The translations under genes were made by a program, and so were the position numbers. From Bemisia tabaci (lineage: Eukaryota > Arthropoda > Insecta > Hemiptera > Aleyrodidae), in contig NC_092796.1 in NCBI RefSeq assembly GCF_918797505.1, forward strand, positions 31,320,098 to 31,384,097: DNA of 64,000 nucleotides, read 5' to 3'. The notes under the pieces were generated by a model, which saw nothing but the letters and a program-made list of their open reading frames with translations, did not search any database and had not been told where the DNA came from. The first letter of the stretch is position 1, and every line of letters starts with the position of its first letter. This document shows, in pieces, positions 31,630 to 41,833 of this stretch.

Positions 31630-31904
31630 GCGAGCTGATTATTGAATATAATAGACAAGGCAATAGACAAAGATGACAAACTGAAAATAATTTGAGCGAT
31701 CCTATTGGTGGAGGCGGGTGGTTACAATGGACAAAGGAGATAAAGGATAGACTATAAAAAATCAACCCACGAGGAACACTGTAGTTAGTCCACCAGTTTC
31801 CCCTTAGTCTGTAGCAACCACGAATTTCAACCAATAGAATCGCTGAATGTTCCATATATCTTTTATGTCTATCGCTTTGTCTATCAATTTCAATAACAGC
31901 CCGC
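31630..31904. mobile_element. family C MITE, copy 2
   Basis: GCGAGCTGATTATTGAATAT at the left, TCAATTTCAATAACAGCCCG at the right. Internal AGCGATCCTATTGGTGGAGG and CCAATAGAATCGCTGAATG mirror each other. Confidence 0.8.
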
Positions 31905-31928
31905 AGATAGATGCTTCTGCGGAAGAGC

Positions 31929-32135
31929 CTATTGCATTGTCTGAGATAGTTGAAAAATAAAGTCCAATAATTTGTTTTTTCTAGAAACTTCACTGTTTTC
32001 ATCCGTAGGTCCCCCTTCCCTGTTGACGGTCGCATTTTTAGACACCGGTTTCAATTCTCCGTACTGCACGAGATCATTCACAAGAGCATTATTCGCAAGC
32101 GGTGGAACATTCGCAAAGCTAATCAAGCTAATCAA
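31929..32135 (-). other. unassigned open frame between repeats
   Basis: The minus-strand frame reads LISFANVPPLANNALVNDLV then QYGELKPV and NREGGPTDENSEVSRKN. The NVPPL...L...L..YGEL pattern recalls the gag-like protein of some non-LTR retrotransposons, but the match is short. Two plus-strand frames over the same bases are also open after an acceptor-like TTTTTTCTAG at 31973. I cannot decide which, if any, is translated. Confidence 0.25.
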
Positions 32136-32474
32136 GCAATTACATTACCGAAAGTGTTCGGAGGTCTCATCATTTGTTCTGTGCAAGCCATGCCTAATCG
32201 ATACATCTGTGGCGATGTCGCCTCGCTCCGGAATGTCGTTCCGCGTTGACTCTTTCGTCGTGTTTTTTCGGACGTTGTGGCAGCGGTGCTGCCCCCTAGC
32301 GTCGATCCCGCCGCGTGCGTTGACGTGCGCGTACGTGCCCCGGGTACTTAAAATGTTGAGGAAGCCCAAAACACGCGTAAGAATCCGCGCTGCACCACAG
32401 ATGCGAAATTTCATGTCATTTTTTGATATGACAAGAAAATGTTTGTTGATACTTTTAATAAATTCGAGAAGCAT

Positions 32475-32836
32475 TTGGACGCTAAAAGGAACTAGTGACG
32501 TGTGGGGAAGATGGGGTGTGCTTATGAAAGCTGCATAGGTAAAAATGTAAAAGTGAGCGTAATTCCTTTTGGGAAAATGAAAAATTGGGAATTTATATTA
32601 AATCATGAAGAACCAAAATATGCGAACTCATAAGCCGTGGGCATGTGACAAGAGAGTTTTGAAAAGGACTCATGAGTTAAAGCGCACAACTGTCCAGCTG
32701 GTTGCGCGGAGCCTGGTTGTTGCCGCTGACGTCACTGGCGTTTTAAAATTCCCATTCATTCTTACGGTCCTCAACTAACAAGCTCACTCCTCCTCTTTCA
32801 CCCGTGTCTGGTTCCTTTCAGCATAAGTACGTCCAT
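32475..32836. mobile_element. family I MITE, long form copy 5
   Basis: TTGGACGCTAAAAGGAACTA at the left and AGCATAAGTACGTCCA at the right, with AACTCATAAGCCGTGGGCAT and GCCGCTGACGTCACTGGCG inside. Matches 10632-10997 along its whole length. Confidence 0.8.
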
Positions 32837-33709
32837 ATAAGCGCCTATAAATGCGACGTCCACATGAGCCCCAAATGGACAAAATTTTCATAAGATACTC
32901 CTCTTCCTTCCGTGGATGGTCATAATTGGTAAATACCAGCTATCTAGAAACTAAAGATGAGGTGATTCTATGCTACGCCAACATTGAAATTCTTGACACA
33001 CCAGGAGTAACAATTAGGTTAGGACGAAGATAGTCGGTCTCTATGGCTTCTTATGGGACTGTTGCTGAGTACGGACTTATGTAAAATTTAGAACCAACTG
33101 TTTGAAAATCTGGGTCCAGATATGGCACTTAGCCATTCATGATGTGAGTTTTCGATGAAAATTTCAACGCTAATTCATTTACTGTAAAAACTTCCGTAAG
33201 ATCCCATGTATTTGAGGTTGTGACAGAGATAGCAATTGGCCATTTCCACTCCCCGCCCGCCTATCGGACGCCCGCTCCATGTGTGTCACATTTTTTCGTA
33301 GGCCACAACCAATCTACAGTTTCTATATCGTAGGTAAGTACTCATTTTTTTTTTAAAAAAAAAAAAAAAAACCTACATGTATGTACTTCCTTGTCAAAAT
33401 CTCGATCTTTTGGTGCAGGTTGCATACCCGCCCCCTATGAACTTTGCGTTGATATTTTGAAACTTTTCAATCAAGAAAAACAAAAAGAAAAAAAATCAAT
33501 CCGTAAAATGTTATCTTGCACCTCTGGAACAACCGAGGTGTACGTTTCGGTCGTCCGATCCTACAATTTCGTTGGAAATTTAAGAAAATGTCGAAAATCT
33601 GACAGCCGAGGCTCTTGTGGAGACATATTTGGCATATGCCTTAGAGAATAACGTGCTAACGAACAACGTAGTATGAGCATTCGAATGTTGCCACATTCCC
33701 TCGGATCAT
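32837..33709. other. unassigned intronic sequence
   Basis: If the two candidate exons at 29704 and 35908 belong together this is intron. It contains a T run joined to an A run (about 33345-33370), able to form a hairpin. No gene was seen. Confidence 0.4.
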
Positions 33710-34523
33710 GGCCGGATTTATTTACTTTCCGCCCATGGGCCGCCTATATTTTGCCGCCCTCTTCTCATTCATTTTGAAACATCAATAAAAACCATCAATT
33801 GAACGTGCCGGAGGGAGAAGGGTGCATAAGACGCGTTCACTCGTGTTGGACACATTTTTTGCGTAAGCCCTGTCGACACTACTAGCAAAAGTTCACGGAA
33901 CTTCGCGCGAAAATTCAGTTCCGTAAACCTATCTCTGTGGGGACAAGGCCTTCCATTTGTAAGAAATGAACTAAAAAATTAAGAAAGAACAAACATAAAC
34001 GTGGTTTAATAATTTTAACTTCCGCCGCCGTGCCGCGCTGACCACACTGTGTTTGGCGCAATGCGTGAAGTATTCATGTAGTCTTGTAGGCACCGTGCGT
34101 TTCACGCCGCGCCGCGCCGCGCCGACCGTACTGTGTTTGACGCAATGCGTGAAGTATTCATGCAGTCTCGTAGGCGCTAATATGTGTTACATGCCGACCA
34201 CCGCGTCGAGGGCTTCTCCCATCTCAAGTCCTCGTCATCATGTCTCTTTGCGCCGCGCCGCTCCAGGCCAAATTACGTGTTTGCTTTCTCTCTTAACTCA
34301 ACTAATTAAAGGTGCCCAGTCTTTTGTATCGCCGAATCACGACAAAATTAGAAATTAATGAACTCTCATCAGGAAATGAGAGATTTTGTCACCTTTTCTT
34401 GTTTGTAATTTTTTTCTGAATCCGATTTTTTTGTACCAGCATATAAAAAAAATGCAAAATTTGCCACCCCTTAATTTTGCCGCCATAGGCCGCGGCCCAT
34501 GTGGCCACCCCCTTAATCCGGCC
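33710..34523. mobile_element. family BB element, copy 2 (inverted relative to copy 1)
   Basis: GGCCGGATTTATTTACTTTC to CCCTTAATCCGGCC, 814 bp. The GCGCAATGCGTGAAGTATTC / GTAGTCTTGTAGGC motif appears twice (about 34057 and 34142) as in copy 1, in the opposite direction. Confidence 0.8.
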
Positions 34524-35191
34524 CTGCCTCCGATTAAATAGTTATTATTCAAAAAAGTAATTAATGTTTTAATTTGATATCTTTAGATACTATGAATAAA
34601 ACCTGGATTTTCTTTTAATTCTCTCTTTCGAAATAATTCGAAAGAAAAACCAAGGGAAGACATTCCAAAGTTTACCTGAGACTTTGTAGTCGATAAGAGT
34701 GTAACAGGCAACGTACAGATATCTTACGCCTTTACTTCTTTTTTGGCACACCAGTAAGGAAACAGTCGGGTGGTTTTTTGCCGAACACGCTGAGAAGAGA
34801 ATGAGTGCTTAAATAAACTGACATGAGTTTAGCAGGAAGAAGCTGTGTTGATGTCTGATACACTGAAATAAAGAGTGAAAGCCATGTTGCATCCAGCAGG
34901 TTTGAAGGCGTTTTATTAGCTGCGATTGAATGGATAGGCAGAGCTCCTTAAAAGTGAATGGTGCAACAGCAACTTTGGCGCAAGTGCGTATTTTATGAGT
35001 CAGCAAATATTTTTCAATTGAAAATCGCGATGCAATTTTCTTTTTAAGGCTAGAGAAAAACTTTACTTATAAGGTCCTCCTCTCTGTTGCAATGTCGGTT
35101 AGCGGTTCTTCACACAGTTCCTCTCTGCTAAAGTTGGTTCTGATATTGAAATCAATCCGTGGTTTATTTAAATTAATTAATATGTGATGGA
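34524..35191. other. unassigned sequence
   Basis: No gene or repeat recognised. Confidence 0.35.
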
Positions 35192-35195
35192 TTAA

Positions 35196-35790
35196 CCCTA
35201 GTCTGCCTGAGTGGGGTCAGATTGACCCCACGGGAGTTTCAACTCTTTGCCATTTCTCGTGGTATGCACGAAATTTTTTGTCCTTCACAAATAGCTCTAC
35301 AAAAATATCTAGGAACACGATTTTGAAGGGGGAAAAAAAAATGTGCATGAGAGATCAAAAAATTCACGAGTACCCCTAGAAAGCCTGAGCGGGGTCAGAT
35401 ATCCTTATAACATATATTTTACCATTTAGCATCACAAAAGCTTACTTTGAAGCAGGTGTATTCATTTTTCTCTTTTTAATTTTTTTCAGAAACTTATAAA
35501 ACAAGTAAAATTTTCCAGATTTTTTTCGTTTTCAGTATTTAGTAGCCCTATGATTTTTTTTTCTCATGCTGAGAACAACATGGCAACATGTGTATGATAA
35601 AATGGTTGCATATCCTGCGCCGTGTTTTTTTAAAACTTAGATAAGCTTTATGGTTAAGGCCTGTAAGGTTAGTGCACTGATATTAACTAAAAACATGAAA
35701 AAAACATAGTTAACTAATTGATTTTCAGCTGGGGTCAAATTGACCCCGCTCAGGCTTTCTCGTTGGTTCAGAGGCTCAGGCAGACTAGGG
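35196..35790. mobile_element. piggyBac-like non-autonomous transposon
   Basis: 595 bp flanked by TTAA on both sides (35192-35195, 35791-35794). Terminal inverted repeats CCCTAGTCTGCCTGAG and CTCAGGCAGACTAGGG. A subterminal palindrome (GGGGTCAGATTGACCCC left, GGGGTCAAATTGACCCC right) lies next to the left terminal repeat but about 26 bp inside the right one. This is the asymmetric layout typical of piggyBac ends. A third partial motif is at about 35385. No transposase ORF. It ends 117 bp before the exon at 35908. Confidence 0.93.
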
Positions 35791-35907
35791 TTAAATTAAT
35801 TAATCATTAAATTAATTGTTGAGTTTTTTTTTCTAAGAAAATATCGTAGATTTGATATAAATTTGAGTTTTAATATTTTAATTTCTATCCTTTTTTTGAT
35901 CCGCCAG

Positions 35908-36095
35908 CAAAACCCAGTCTGAAGTCGAGCAGCAGCAACCACCAACTAACGAAGTCGAACTCGCAGTATCGGGTCCACTTCCCGGAACAGGAGGTCACGA
36001 AAATCGTCGAAACGGAGATCATCGTCGTTCCGTCATGCACCCAACGGGTGTTTTACCAGATGTTCTGCTGCTGCAGCCGTCCTTACAAACCCTAA
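35908..36095 (+). CDS. unrecognised small protein, candidate terminal exon
   Basis: Begins after acceptor TTGATCCGCCAG and, with one base carried from 29902, reads AKPSLKSSSSNHQLTKSNSQ, then YRVHFPEQEVTKIVETEIIV, then VPSCTQRVFYQMFCCCSRPY and KP before TAA at 36093-36095. The Ser/Lys-rich start, the RVHF (RVxF-like, the short motif that docks many proteins onto phosphatase PP1) and the CCC cluster (possible palmitoylation) are visible; their function is inference. A second frame is also open here but does not fit the phase of the upstream exon. The intron holds S/B, C, BB and piggyBac-like insertions. Confidence 0.5.
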
Positions 36096-36372
36096 TTTAC
36101 CTGACGAAACTAAGCTTGCAAAAAGCATGAGCTTACTACATTGCGTAAGATACGAGCGTAATTTTTGTAGTCTATTTTTTTTTCTTGTCTCAGCGCAAGC
36201 GCCTACACATATGTAAATAGGAACAACTACGATCAAAGAATGTTTGTCGAAATTTTGTTTCAAAATGCGTCTGAGACTTGTTTTTGGCTATCTTATACGA
36301 ATCACTTGTATTCCAAAGGAAACAGGTCCATTTTATGAACCCTGACTTGCGTATATTTGTATGCATATTTCA

Positions 36373-36647
36373 GAAGGCTGATTATTAAAATTTATAGACC
36401 AAGCTATGGACAAAGCTATACAGACACAGGAGCTAAAGAAGGATGGAAGGATCCTTTAGGTTGAAATGGGTGATTGTTACAGCCAAAGGGGGGAAATGAT
36501 AGACTAGCTGAAGGGTCTCTCCTGGGTGCCGTTACTCGGTCTATTCTGTACCTCCTTTGTGCATTATACAACCGCCATCTCCCACCAATAGAAGCCCTCC
36601 ATTACCTCTTCATCTTCTTTGTCTATCAATTTCAATGATCAGCTTGC
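36373..36647. mobile_element. family C MITE, copy 3
   Basis: AAGGCTGATTATTAAAATTT at the left, TTTCAATGATCAGCTTGC at the right, with GGGGGGAAATGATAGACTA as in copy 1. It lies 278 bp after the stop codon at 36095. Confidence 0.75.
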
Positions 36648-37039
36648 AGAGCTCATGAGAAAAATTAACTTATTTTCATGCGAAATCAACTGATTTACGT
36701 GGTAATTATGGCTTGATTTAAGTACTCGTTTGTCTACTTAAGTACTTACGATAAGTTGCGCCGACTTCGGAACAAACTGTGCTTTATGATCGAATAAGTT
36801 CTCAAAATGACTTCGTTTGAAAGAGATGCAAACTGCCGAGAAAACTTTTCGTCTGCTCAAAATGATGATTGATGAGCGTTCATAAGCACTTGAGATGACG
36901 AATATATATCAGGCTATCTAGTTTGCAAAACACATTGGTCAAACTAGGTTTAATTTTCTGAATAAATTACTTAGAAAGTTGTTCATCATTTGGGGAAAAA
37001 GTTGTGAAGTATCTAATAACCCTAACGCTAGGATAAACA
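36648..37039. other. unassigned sequence
   Basis: No gene or repeat recognised. Confidence 0.35.
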
Positions 37040-37295
37040 CATCGTCATCTTCCGGCCAAAGTAGCACAAGCGCCATGCTGCGTTTAAAAATTTCCGCCGC
37101 CATTTTATTTTTTTACAGAGAAATTGTTGGTTGAATCTGTTTGAAAATTTCACTAAATTTCATCGGCAGTGCGAAGGAAATTAAGTGAAATTTTCGGACA
37201 GCTTCGTTGCACAATTTCTCTGTAAAAAATAAAAAGGCGGAGGAAGTTTTTAAACGTTGCAGGGCGCTTGTGATCCTTTGGTCGGAAGGCGACGA
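37040..37295. mobile_element. palindrome FF
   Basis: Arms GTCATCTTCCGGCCAAAGTA and TCCTTTGGTCGGAAGGCGAC are inverted and continue through TTTACAGAGAAATTGT / ACAATTTCTCTGTAAA. Non-coding, about 255 bp, single copy. Confidence 0.65.
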
Positions 37296-37391
37296 CACAA
37301 TGTGAGGGCTTTGCCTTTAGAACCGGCGGAAGAATAAACCAACATGACAAACGAGAATACGTACTGTAAAAAATCTCACACATTGATCACT

Positions 37392-37695
37392 ATTCTGCCG
37401 TGATTGCGAAGAGAGCAATGAGTGCATGTTGGGATGAACCTCGAGACACATAAAAGCGTGTGTCAATCATGGCTCAAACAGAAATGCACTTACTGCTCCA
37501 GTGGCGTGGTGTGAATTGCAATGTATCGATTGTTATGCCATTTAAACCTGTGGTAAAGAATCGATTATTAAGGTGTTCGCTGCGAACACTCTGTTTATCG
37601 ATCCTTCTCCATACTTTTAAATGGTATAACAATCGATAATTCGCGATTCACGCCACGGCACTGTACTGCTCCTCTCTTCTTTAACACGGTGGTAT
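37392..37695. mobile_element. family H MITE, copy 1, split by a family D MITE
   Basis: ATTCTGCCGTGATTGCGAAG at the left. After removal of the D copy and one target duplication it is about 131 bp, the size of copy 2 at 38408-38536. Confidence 0.8.
37499..37663. mobile_element. family D hAT-like MITE, copy 4 (nested in H)
   Basis: 165 bp, CAGTGGCGTGGTGTGAATTG to TTCACGCCACGGCACTG, with perfect target duplications TACTGCTC at 37491-37498 and 37664-37671. The central GGTGTTCGCTGCGAACACTC is close to the family centre. Confidence 0.96.
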
Positions 37696-37773
37696 TGCAA
37701 TATTGGTCTCCTCTTATCAAATCATACCAAATGCCTTCTTAATATCTTAGTCTGGTTCTCTTACACAAGGAGC

Positions 37774-37937
37774 CAGTGGCGTGGCGTGAATGATCGATCA
37801 TCGATAGTTCTCCATTTAAAGCTATGATAAAGAATCGATTATTGAGGTGTTCGCTGCGAACACCCTATTTATCGATCCTTTTCCATAGGTTTAAATGGCA
37901 CACCAATCGATATATCGCAAAGCACGGCACGCCACTG
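37774..37937. mobile_element. family D hAT-like MITE, copy 5
   Basis: 164 bp, CAGTGGCGTGGCGTGAATGA to GCACGGCACGCCACTG. Target duplications CAAGGAGC and CAAGGAGT (seven of eight identical). It lies 110 bp from copy 4. Confidence 0.92.
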
Positions 37938-37945
37938 CAAGGAGT

Positions 37946-38407
37946 CTATGCAATGGAACGAGAGCGTCTACCGTCATTTCTTGCTCAAGTCTCAAATCTA
38001 AATGAGAAAAAATGAATTTAAATTGCAATAAAGAATGAGCATTAATTAGTTAACGTGACATAAAACAGTTTCAACATGTATAATTTCGAATATTAGCTTC
38101 TGCTGTACATATGCATGCATGCACATCAGATTATTTTTGTAATTATTTGAACAGAAAAAACGTATTTACCCGATCTACAGCATGTAATCATGTGGATTTT
38201 TCGTGGTAGGTTTTGTATTGTAGATAATTAAATGAAAAATGAAAAATGAAAGATGGACATCGCTTGTTTTACATTCATTTAAACTGCCGACTTGCGATGG
38301 CCACCATCGCACCATTGAATTGAATGACGTCGTCGTCTCTTGTATGAAAGAACGTAACTCCATTTAAAGGTTGCCGAATGGACTCAAATAATTACATTTT
38401 TTGCGAG
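37946..38407. other. unassigned sequence
   Basis: A+T-rich; ATGAAAAATGAAAAATGAAA is a minor simple repeat. No gene. Confidence 0.4.
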
Positions 38408-38536
38408 ATTCTGCCGTCATAGCGAAGAGAGCAGTTGGTACATTCCTGTATGAGCCATGCTTAGCACATGCTTTTATTATGTCTCGAGGCTCATCCCAGA
38501 ATGTACTTACTGCTCTCTTCGCTATCACGGCAGGAT
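38408..38536. mobile_element. family H MITE, copy 2 (intact)
   Basis: ATTCTGCCGTCATAGCGAAG to CTTCGCTATCACGGCAGGAT, arms continuing with AGAGCAGTTGGTACATTC / GAATGTACTTACTGCTCT. This is the intact reference for the interrupted copy 1. Confidence 0.85.
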
Positions 38537-38654
38537 TTTTGTCAATTTTATTTTTGCACAGGATCAGAGGAAAAATTAGTTAAAGTCTCAGATAGAGATG
38601 CCCAAGGATCTTCCGGTAGAAATGCAATTTGCAAGGAGAGATTTGCCAACGTTG

Positions 38655-38932
38655 AAATGAGGGACTGTAGGGACAAGACGCATGATTGCAGTTTTTGCTA
38701 TTCCGAGAAATACGTATTCGAAATATCGAAATTACATGGATCAGTATGGTGGAAAGAAAGTTCAAACTGACTTTTTGATGCCTAAAAATTTGAATTCGGG
38801 AGCAAATTTTTCACAGACTAGCTTTACTTAAGACTACTACTACAGCTTAAGACTAGCTTTACTTGAAATCATTAAAATCTCGATTTTTCCAAAAACTGCA
38901 CTTAAGCGCCGTCCTCCAAGCCCCTCAAATGT
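38655..38932. mobile_element. family T MITE, copy 2
   Basis: ATGAGGGACTGTAGGGACAA to TCCTCCAAGCCCCTCAAAT. It shares TTCAAACTGACTTTTTGATG and AGACTAGCTTTACTTGAAAT with the 26848 cluster; the latter is locally duplicated. Confidence 0.75.
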
Positions 38933-39943
38933 ACACTGTTAAAAATCAATGATTTACTCTGAGTGAATAGCCAGCGTGAAAAAAAATCCAGCGCGAATTT
39001 CGCGTCGTACTCTGAGTGAATAGATCAGAGCGTAAATATCACCAACAACGGACGAATTAGTTGGGGTACCTCAATAAGCGAGTTTCAGGACATTCCGTCA
39101 ACAATTTTTCGTCTGCGCACCTGTTTTGTTCAGTAGTTAACGTCCACGCGTAAAATAAGCAACAGTCACGTGGTCCAAGCGTCATATTTTAGCCCGCATG
39201 TAAAATTAGATTTACAATATCGAACGGAGAAAATTGAGAGAGAAGCAGGTGTTGTTATGGTACCTCATTTTTTAAATGAAATGTTACTTTCTTCTTTTGA
39301 CTCGCCTTTTCAAATTTTCATTGGTGAATATTTGGTTTTATTTCTATCCTTAAAATTTTCTACATGAAATATACCTTAAATGTATTTAATTTTTTCTTTT
39401 TATTATGAAAACATTACTTTATTTTAAAAATATTTACATTTTTAAAGCGTGACAAATATTTGTAAAATATTTTCCAAGCGACGGCATCGATATTAATGTC
39501 AATGAGCCGTATTTATATTGAAAGAAACTATACGAAAATGAATAAAAGAGGGAAAAAAACCAAAGGACACGCAATCTATGGTTTTAACCCTTTCCTACAT
39601 CGCTATTTTAGAAGTAAATACTTCCAATTTTAAGCGTTTGGTTGCGCGTACACCACGCTGCAGCACAGTAAAAGCACAAAATATAAAAGAAAAAATTAAA
39701 GTGCTTTGGAAATCATTCAATTTGATACGGAACTACCTTCATATTCACAAAACACACATTATGTTTTCCTTCAATACATACTTTTTTTTCATCAATATAA
39801 ATGAATATAATGCATGAAGAGAGTGCAAACATGTCAAAATCATGAGTTGAAAAACGCTGACTCCGCGAGTTTAAATACATATTAGAGCCTAATACATATA
39901 GAGCGGAGCGGAGCGGCTTGCTGCTAGCGCAAAGTCCACATTC

Positions 39944-40015
39944 GCGCCTACAAACCTAAGGGGATACTTCACGCATGGCGCAATGCGTGAAGTATCCCCT
40001 TAGGTTTGTAGGCGC
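39944..40015. repeat. perfect 33-bp-arm hairpin
   Basis: Arms GCGCCTACAAACCTAAGGGG + ATACTTCACGCAT and their exact complement, separated by the 6-base loop GGCGCA. The arm is related to the 75-bp motif of family BB (GCGCCTACAAGACTGCA...ATACTTCACGCAT). Confidence 0.95.
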
Positions 40016-40311
40016 CCGTGAGCGTCCTGCGCTGCAGCTGGTAGCATGCCGCGCCGGCCGTGCCAAGGCGCCTCAAGCTACTGTATCACATGAGAGGTGT
40101 TGCACATAATTAAACGGACTTTATAGCACTTCAACCTAATATATTAATACCAACATATTGAGTATAACGTAAAAAATATTTTCATTTGAATCAAGAATGA
40201 AATCGCTAAATGAAAGCGGGTCTCTGCTTGATGTAAAGTTTTTCTGCGGTAAATTTTGAATACAGATACTAGGACTTAGTAAGTTGTTCGACTTTACCAG
40301 GACCTCCTGGT

Positions 40312-40385
40312 ACGAGCGCCGAATGGCAAAGTGGTAGAACACTCGTCTATCACCGCCGCGATTCGGGTTCAAATTCATGCTGCGG
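40312..40385 (+). repeat. tRNA-like (SINE head-like) block
   Basis: TGGCAAAGTGGTAGAACACT resembles a pol III A box/D arm and GGGTTCAAATTC resembles a B box/T loop at about the right spacing. The acceptor stem does not pair, so it is not a functional tRNA gene. A tRNA-derived SINE relic is the best reading. Confidence 0.4.
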
Positions 40386-40571
40386 CAATTCCGTTTTTCG
40401 TTTGCCTGTCAGATTTTCACTCCGGCCAGAGCGCGGAATTCGCGCCGAGCTTATTTCACGCCGGATCCGTGCACTCAGAGTAACAGGTGGTCAAAAAAGG
40501 AACTGAGTAAGCGTGAATTTCGCGCCGAGATTTTTAACAGTGTAGTTACGTTCTTTCGTGAAGGAAACAAC

Positions 40572-40881
40572 TAGAGTCCCTTTATACTGAGAGTCAAAAC
40601 AACACCCCTAATGGAGTCACAAACGGGAATAAAGATTACAGAAATTGAACGTTCTTTGTAATCTTTGATCGGACCATTCTAAACTTCCTTTCTCCGTCCT
40701 TCTCTCATTCCGTTTGTTCCTTGCCGAACCCGTAATTCCCTGGTCCATTCCAGAATATAATCTTTGCAATCGGTGAAAATGTAATCTTTATTCCCGTTTG
40801 TGACACTGTGAAGGCATAAAATACGGGAATCAATCAGAAATGGATTCACACTGTCTTGACTCTCAGTATGAAGGGACTCTA
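40572..40881. mobile_element. family M hAT-like MITE, short copy
   Basis: 310 bp, TAGAGTCCCTTTATACTGAG to CTCAGTATGAAGGGACTCTA, with perfect 8-bp target duplications GAAACAAC (40564-40571, 40882-40889). Same ends as the 2.5-kb element at 20608. Confidence 0.95.
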
Positions 40882-40889
40882 GAAACAAC

Positions 40890-41185
40890 GAAGTGAGACC
40901 AGGAAGGAAGGATAAAAATGAAAAACGGTGTTATACAAGAAACTCTTTATTTGCGCTTCGGGTCTGAGCCTTTCTCTTGCCGCAGCTAGAACTACATATC
41001 AGAACAGGATTATTACTTTTTTTAGCCACCAGAACACTCATTGAGCAGCGTATTTACAGACATGTCTTTAACCATACATATACACCAAATTGATACATTA
41101 TTTACAAGTACGTCAACAACTTTATTTACACCTTTTGTCTAAAAACTAGCACTTAATTAGAGAAGAGAGACTCGTGCCTCGGACC
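40890..41185. other. unassigned sequence
   Basis: No gene or repeat recognised. Confidence 0.35.
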
Positions 41186-41193
41186 CTTCCAAA

Positions 41194-41800
41194 CATTGGC
41201 GGATCCAGCAATTTAGCAATATTATTTTTATCCATTTAAACCTATGGAAATGTATCTGTCGCAGGCAAATAGTGAAATCAGGCATTTAGTAAAATGCCTA
41301 AGCAGATGGTTAAATTTTGACGGTCTACAAAATTTTGTGAATTTTTGGCGAACAGGTAACAAGTTTTCAATATTTTGGGAAAAATAACTCATCAAATCTA
41401 CCAACTCCTCTTATCTCTTCCTCTTTTATTGCCTCTCATATTTTTAAATGATGAAATTCTAAAAATTCTGTATTTTATAACATGCTGGAAATGTCAAGAT
41501 AAATGTCTGTTCAGGAGCTAAAAATCGTTTAAAATCCTTTGGTGTGATGCAAATTTTTACAGATAACTTTTTCTTACAGGAGCAATTAATTATTTTGTCT
41601 AAAATTAGGAGAAGAATCAAAATTTCAATCTAAGTTAGAATATTTGGCCATTTGCCTAGGCATTTGACAAAATGCCTGATTTTACTATTTGCCTGTGACA
41701 TATCGATTCTTGGAGGAACCAGGTGTTCCGACAACATCTATTATTTAACAGGTTCAAATGGAGGAAACCGGGGGTTGTCAAATTGCTAGATCCGCTTCTG
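41194..41800. mobile_element. family E hAT-like MITE, copy 3, split by a family F element
   Basis: CATTGGCGGATCCAGCAATT to TGCTAGATCCGCTTCTG, with perfect outer target duplications CTTCCAAA (41186-41193, 41801-41808). Subtracting the insert at 41257-41700 and one TATC leaves 159 bp, the size of the other copies. Confidence 0.95.
41257..41700. mobile_element. family F element, copy 2 (nested in E)
   Basis: 444 bp with TGTCGCAGGCAAATAGTGAA and its near-complement CTATTTGCCTGTGACA at the ends, extended by ATCAGGCATTT / AAATGCCTGAT. A 4-bp duplication TATC (41253-41256, 41701-41704) is proved by the uninterrupted E sequence ATGTATCGATTC. Confidence 0.95.
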
Positions 41801-41833
41801 CTTCCAAATGGTAGGAAAGTTCGATCATTGTAT

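Larger units (their letters stand above)
38932..40544. mobile_element. 1.6-kb element GG with TACACTGTTAAAAATC ends
   Basis: The left end TACACTGTTAAAAATC and right end GATTTTTAACAGTGTA are exact inverted repeats. Just inside lie CAGCGCGAATTTCGCGTCG and GCGTGAATTTCGCGCCGAG. No transposase is recognisable. It contains the hairpin at 39944 and a tRNA-like block at 40312. Confidence 0.65.

Noticed and set aside
35908..36130. Alternative frame of the exon reading KTQSEVEQQQPPTNEVEL
   Set aside because: Open but out of phase with the only candidate upstream exon; it remains possible if another 5' exon exists.
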